The notes beneath the pieces are model-generated. The model did no database searches. It was not told the origin of the DNA and was given only the letters and a program-made list of their open reading frames with translations. Of a DNA stretch of 8,411 nucleotides, positions 7,165 through 8,411 are shown one piece after another. The first letter of the stretch is position 1, and every line of letters begins with the position of its first letter. Source of the stretch: an uncultured Chloroflexota bacterium (lineage in GTDB: Bacteria; Chloroflexota; Dehalococcoidia; Dehalococcoidales; RBG-16-60-22); the NCBI GenBank assembly GCA_903915565.1, contig CAIWTG010000194.1, positions 1 through 8,411 of the forward strand, in the 5' to 3' direction. The position numbers and the translations under genes were made by a program.

Positions 7165-7194
7165 TAACACAGGCGGCGTTAATCTTCTGTGTTA
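7165..7194. promoter_or_regulatory. Perfect 8-base inverted repeat over the pgk -10 and start region (possible operator)
   Basis: TAACACAG (7165-7172) and CTGTGTTA (7187-7194) are exact inverted copies separated by 14 bases, so the arms are 22 bases apart, about two turns of the helix. The upstream arm (in the transcription direction) overlaps the last base of the -10 box and the likely start point, where a bound repressor would block initiation. As RNA the hairpin would be incomplete, because transcription likely begins within the first arm. No regulator is known to me for this sequence. Confidence 0.4.
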
Positions 7195-7222
7195 TTATAC
7201 CGATTATGAATTTTCGTATCAA
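7194..7222 (-). promoter_or_regulatory. Sigma-70 type promoter for the pgk operon
   Basis: On the minus strand TTGATA (7217-7222, one mismatch to the -35 consensus) is followed by a 17-base spacer and a perfect TATAAT (7194-7199). Transcription would start near 7187, giving a leader of about 100 bases before the pgk ATG. It lies in the only long gap of the window, between dxs and pgk. Confidence 0.8.
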
Positions 7223-7263
7223 GCGAAATTTTTCCTCCCTGCCCCACGATATCGCATATAGTT

Positions 7264-8411
7264 TTATTTTTTCTTTTTTAGAAGCAAGCGTGCCGACGAA
7301 CCGGCTAACATTTTCTTGACTTGCCGGGTAATGCCATCGGCGTCCAGTCCGTACTTGGCGCGTAGAATAGCCTGGGTGCCGTGCTCAATGAATTCATCGG
7401 GGAGGCCGATGGACTTTATAACGACATCATTCCTCCCGGACTCCTGTAAAAGCCGGGCAACACTGCTGCCAAAGCCACCGGACAGTACATTTTCTTCTAC
7501 GGTAACGATTTTTTTTATGCGGCTGGCAAGTTTTATAATGAGTTCTTTATCCAGCGGTTTGGCGAAGCGGGCATTAACGACCGTGGCCTCAATGCCCTGC
7601 AAAGCAAGTCGATTGGCTGCCTCCAATGAAGGGGCTACACCATAGCCTAAAGCGATAATAGCTACATCATCACCGTTTCTAATCACTTCGCCCTGGCCAA
7701 TAGGGATTTCGCGCAAAGTGTTATCCATCGGTACACCCAAACCGCGACTGCGGGGATAGCGCACTGCCATCGGGCGCTTGGCTTTGATAGCGGTATAAAG
7801 GAGATGCTGCAACTCGTTTTCATCCTTGGGCGCGGCGACGACTATCTGGGGAATCAGGGTGAGGTAAGAGATATCAAATGTCCCCTGGTGAGTCTTGCCG
7901 TCGTCACCCACAATCCCGCCACGGTCGATAGCAAAGACGACCGGTAAATTCTGCAAGCAGACATCGTGGATTATCTGGTCGAAGGCGCGCTGCAGGAAGG
8001 TGGAATAAATCGCCACCACCGGCAAATAGCCCTGTGTTGCCAGCCCGGCCGCGAAAGTTACGGCGTGCTGCTCGCAGATACCCACGTCAAAGACGCGGTT
8101 GGGGAATTCGGCCATTAATTCAGTTAAACAATTCCCTTCCGGCATCGCGGGGGTTATCACTACCAGTTTGGGTTGTTTCCGCGCCAGACGGAACATTGTT
8201 TGAGCAAAGATTTCACTGTAAGTTGGCACCGTATTTTCGGTAGTTTCTTTGGCCGATACTCCATGAAAATAGACGGCGTTATTTTCCGCCCCAGAATGGC
8301 CTTTCCCTTTAGTGGTAACGACATGGATAAGGGTCGGCTTTTTGCTTTCGGTTTTGACTTGTTTAAGCACGCGTTCCAGCTCTTGAATATTATGCCCGTC
8401 AACCGGTCCGA
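7264..8411 (-). CDS. dxs: 1-deoxy-D-xylulose-5-phosphate synthase (N-terminal part beyond window)
   Basis: DXS condenses pyruvate with glyceraldehyde 3-phosphate, using thiamine diphosphate, to form deoxyxylulose 5-phosphate, the first step of the MEP isoprenoid pathway and a source for thiamine and pyridoxal cofactors. The frame stays open to base 8411, where it reads GPVDGHNIQELERVLKQVK, a conserved DXS segment; the internal GTG at 8368-8370 is therefore not the start. The visible 381 codons cover the end of domain I, domain II and domain III, and about 250 N-terminal residues are missing. Domain II shows DVGICEQHAVTFAAG with the thiamine-activating Glu (codon 8071-8073), STFLQRAFDQ, and DRGGIVGDDGKTHQGTFD with the substrate-contacting His (codon 7888-7890). 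RYPRSRG lies near the domain II end, and the transketolase C-terminal domain follows. The protein ends in a short basic tail of lysines. Separated from pgk by 177 bases and a promoter, so it probably belongs to a separate upstream unit. Confidence 0.97.
   Translation of the reverse strand, partial: GPVDGHNIQELERVLKQVKTESKKPTLIHVVTTKGKGHSGAENNAVYFHGVSAKETTENTVPTYSEIFAQTMFRLARKQPKLVVITPAMPEGNCLTELMAEFPNRVFDVGICEQHAVTFAAGLATQGYLPVVAIYSTFLQRAFDQIIHDVCLQNLPVVFAIDRGGIVGDDGKTHQGTFDISYLTLIPQIVVAAPKDENELQHLLYTAIKAKRPMAVRYPRSRGLGVPMDNTLREIPIGQGEVIRNGDDVAIIALGYGVAPSLEAANRLALQGIEATVVNARFAKPLDKELIIKLASRIKKIVTVEENVLSGGFGSSVARLLQESGRNDVVIKSIGLPDEFIEHGTQAILRAKYGLDADGITRQVKKMLAGSSARLLLKKKK

Noticed and set aside
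7117..7224. A 35-codon minus-strand frame from TTG after a GGGAGG sequence in the dxs-pgk gap
   Set aside because: It runs through the promoter -35 and -10 boxes and into the terminator T-run, so it would not be on the pgk transcript; the start is TTG and the product is unrecognised. The GGGAGG is probably chance.
7209..7230. Imperfect AT-rich inverted repeat around the -35 box as a dxs terminator
   Set aside because: The stem is short, needs a bulge and is not followed by a T-run in the transcription direction; the 7117-7150 hairpin is a much better terminator.
7247..7254. CGATATCG palindrome just after dxs
   Set aside because: An isolated 8-base palindrome with no second copy nearby; expected by chance.
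8368..8370. GTG as a start for a short DXS-like protein
   Set aside because: Conserved DXS sequence (GPVDGHN) continues upstream of it to the window edge, so the codon is an internal valine.
1..8411. CRISPR arrays, tRNA or rRNA genes, insertion sequences, attachment sites
   Set aside because: No spaced direct repeats, cloverleaf, transposase or terminal repeats were seen; coding sequence fills nearly the whole window.

Overview
This window reads as a compact, roughly 50% GC bacterial chromosome segment in which every recognisable gene lies on the minus strand, so transcription runs from the right edge to the left edge. In transcription order it holds: dxs (3' part only), a 177-base gap, then pgk, an archaeal-type phosphoglycerate mutase (apgM), tpiA, miaA, dapF, an LL-diaminopimelate aminotransferase (dapL) and hflX (cut by the left edge). 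Gaps between the coding regions from pgk to dapL are only 7 to 24 bases, so pgk-apgM-tpiA-miaA-dapF-dapL-hflX looks like one operon of at least seven genes.

The gene order, the archaeal-type phosphoglycerate mutase next to pgk and tpiA, and the DapL route to lysine suggest the Chloroflexota, probably Dehalococcoidia or a related uncultured lineage. This is inferred from gene content and memory of such genomes, not from a search, and I hold it at moderate confidence. Nothing in the window suggests a plasmid, phage, insertion sequence or CRISPR locus; it is a housekeeping core region.

Functionally the operon joins three jobs. PGK, TPI and the mutase belong to the triose-phosphate part of glycolysis/gluconeogenesis. 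DapL and DapF are consecutive steps from tetrahydrodipicolinate to meso-diaminopimelate and so to lysine. MiaA (tRNA isopentenylation) and HflX (ribosome-associated GTPase) concern translation. Upstream, dxs makes deoxyxylulose phosphate from pyruvate and glyceraldehyde 3-phosphate, and the MEP pathway it starts yields the dimethylallyl diphosphate that MiaA uses.

The most interesting non-coding stretch is the dxs-pgk gap (7087-7263). It carries a near-consensus sigma-70 promoter pointing at pgk, an 8-base inverted repeat over the -10/start region, and a rho-independent terminator located between that promoter and the pgk ribosome binding site. That layout suggests transcription attenuation of the whole operon. 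A second oddity is hflX: its reading frame has no ATG, GTG or TTG at a sensible place, and the best-supported start is an ATT placed 6 bases after an AGGAG.
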